From Trissonchulus latispiculum (Eukaryota > Nematoda > Enoplea > Enoplida > Ironidae): a DNA stretch of 64,000 nt. A program made the position numbers and the translations under genes. The notes beneath the pieces are model-generated. The model was not told where the DNA came from and searched no databases. It saw only the letters and a program-made list of their open reading frames with translations. Positions 63,781-64,000 of this stretch are shown in pieces. The DNA is taken from positions 16,819-80,818 of the forward strand of contig JASAND010022855.1 in NCBI GenBank assembly GCA_030248195.1, read 5' to 3'. Numbering within the stretch: the first letter of the stretch is position 1; every line of letters begins with the position of its first letter.

Positions 63781-63965
63781 TCGGGGGTCGACCACCAAAT
63801 TTTCGAAGTTTGCCCCCCCCAACCAAAATTTCCAGGGAAACTATGGATAGGATATCCCCCATGGAAACTATGGGGTGGGGTCTGCCTCCAGAATCACATC
63901 ACAGGGAGAACTTTGAAAAAATTAATATGCTAAAATTGGTGGTAAATTTATTGTAAATTGGAATG

Positions 63966-64000
<35 letters not shown>
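63781..64000. other. End of window: G-rich element remnant and TA microsatellite
   Basis: Repeat-derived sequence leads into a TA run that continues to the right edge (from about 63968). Confidence 0.6.

Overview
The window is animal nuclear DNA, probably from an invertebrate. It has intron-rich coding sequence with consensus GT-AG sites, a bHLH gene of the bilaterian Olig type, and a very dense, nested population of eukaryotic transposons. It is AT-rich, with long poly-G/poly-C runs inside transposons. The species cannot be named from the sequence.

Only two cellular genes can be supported. (1) Positions 1-6971, minus strand: eight exons of the catalytic subunit of the oligosaccharyltransferase, STT3 (closest to STT3A). 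They give about the first 315 codons; the rest of the gene lies beyond the left edge. (2) Positions 46938-47576, plus strand: a single-exon, 212-residue Olig-type bHLH transcription factor, alone in a transposon-rich stretch.

Nearly everything else is mobile or repeat DNA. 7.0-10 kb: G-rich fold-back and hAT-like elements. 10.88-12.62 kb: a 5'-truncated CR1/Jockey-type non-LTR retrotransposon with one in-frame stop. 12.78-13.18 kb: a minisatellite. 13.2-14.95 kb and 54.8-56.3 kb: an inverted repeat pair with a tRNA-like core. 15.14-16.12 kb and 51.98-53.13 kb: two copies of an element flanked by TTAA. 16.95-19.44 kb: a decayed Penelope-like element with a GIY-YIG remnant, interrupted by a 399-bp TIR transposon with a 7-bp target duplication; a 735-bp relative lies at 25.4-26.2 kb. 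20.14-20.70 kb: a fold-back. 21.8-22.45 kb: relics of an SGNH-hydrolase-like reading frame.

22.7-36.1 kb holds two diverged, head-to-tail, non-coding units of about 6 kb. Both carry, in the same order, a perfect six-unit heat-shock element, a GGCC mini-hairpin array, a recurring GTAAAC-containing stem-loop, and a series of long perfect hairpins whose stems differ between copies by paired substitutions. This is the best candidate for an undescribed system.

38.7-41.6 kb is a palindromic complex centred on a roughly 1-kb, spacer-less inverted duplication at 41003. 42.5-45.8 kb holds more fold-backs. 48.0-49.9 kb holds a GC-rich element and a 1.1-kb fold-back. 57-63.8 kb is a nest of CATAGGTGTA-terminated hAT-like transposons whose insertion order can be read from four exact 8-bp target duplications. 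The repeats act on the genes, if at all, only by position: several sit in STT3 introns, and no transposon gene in the window is intact.
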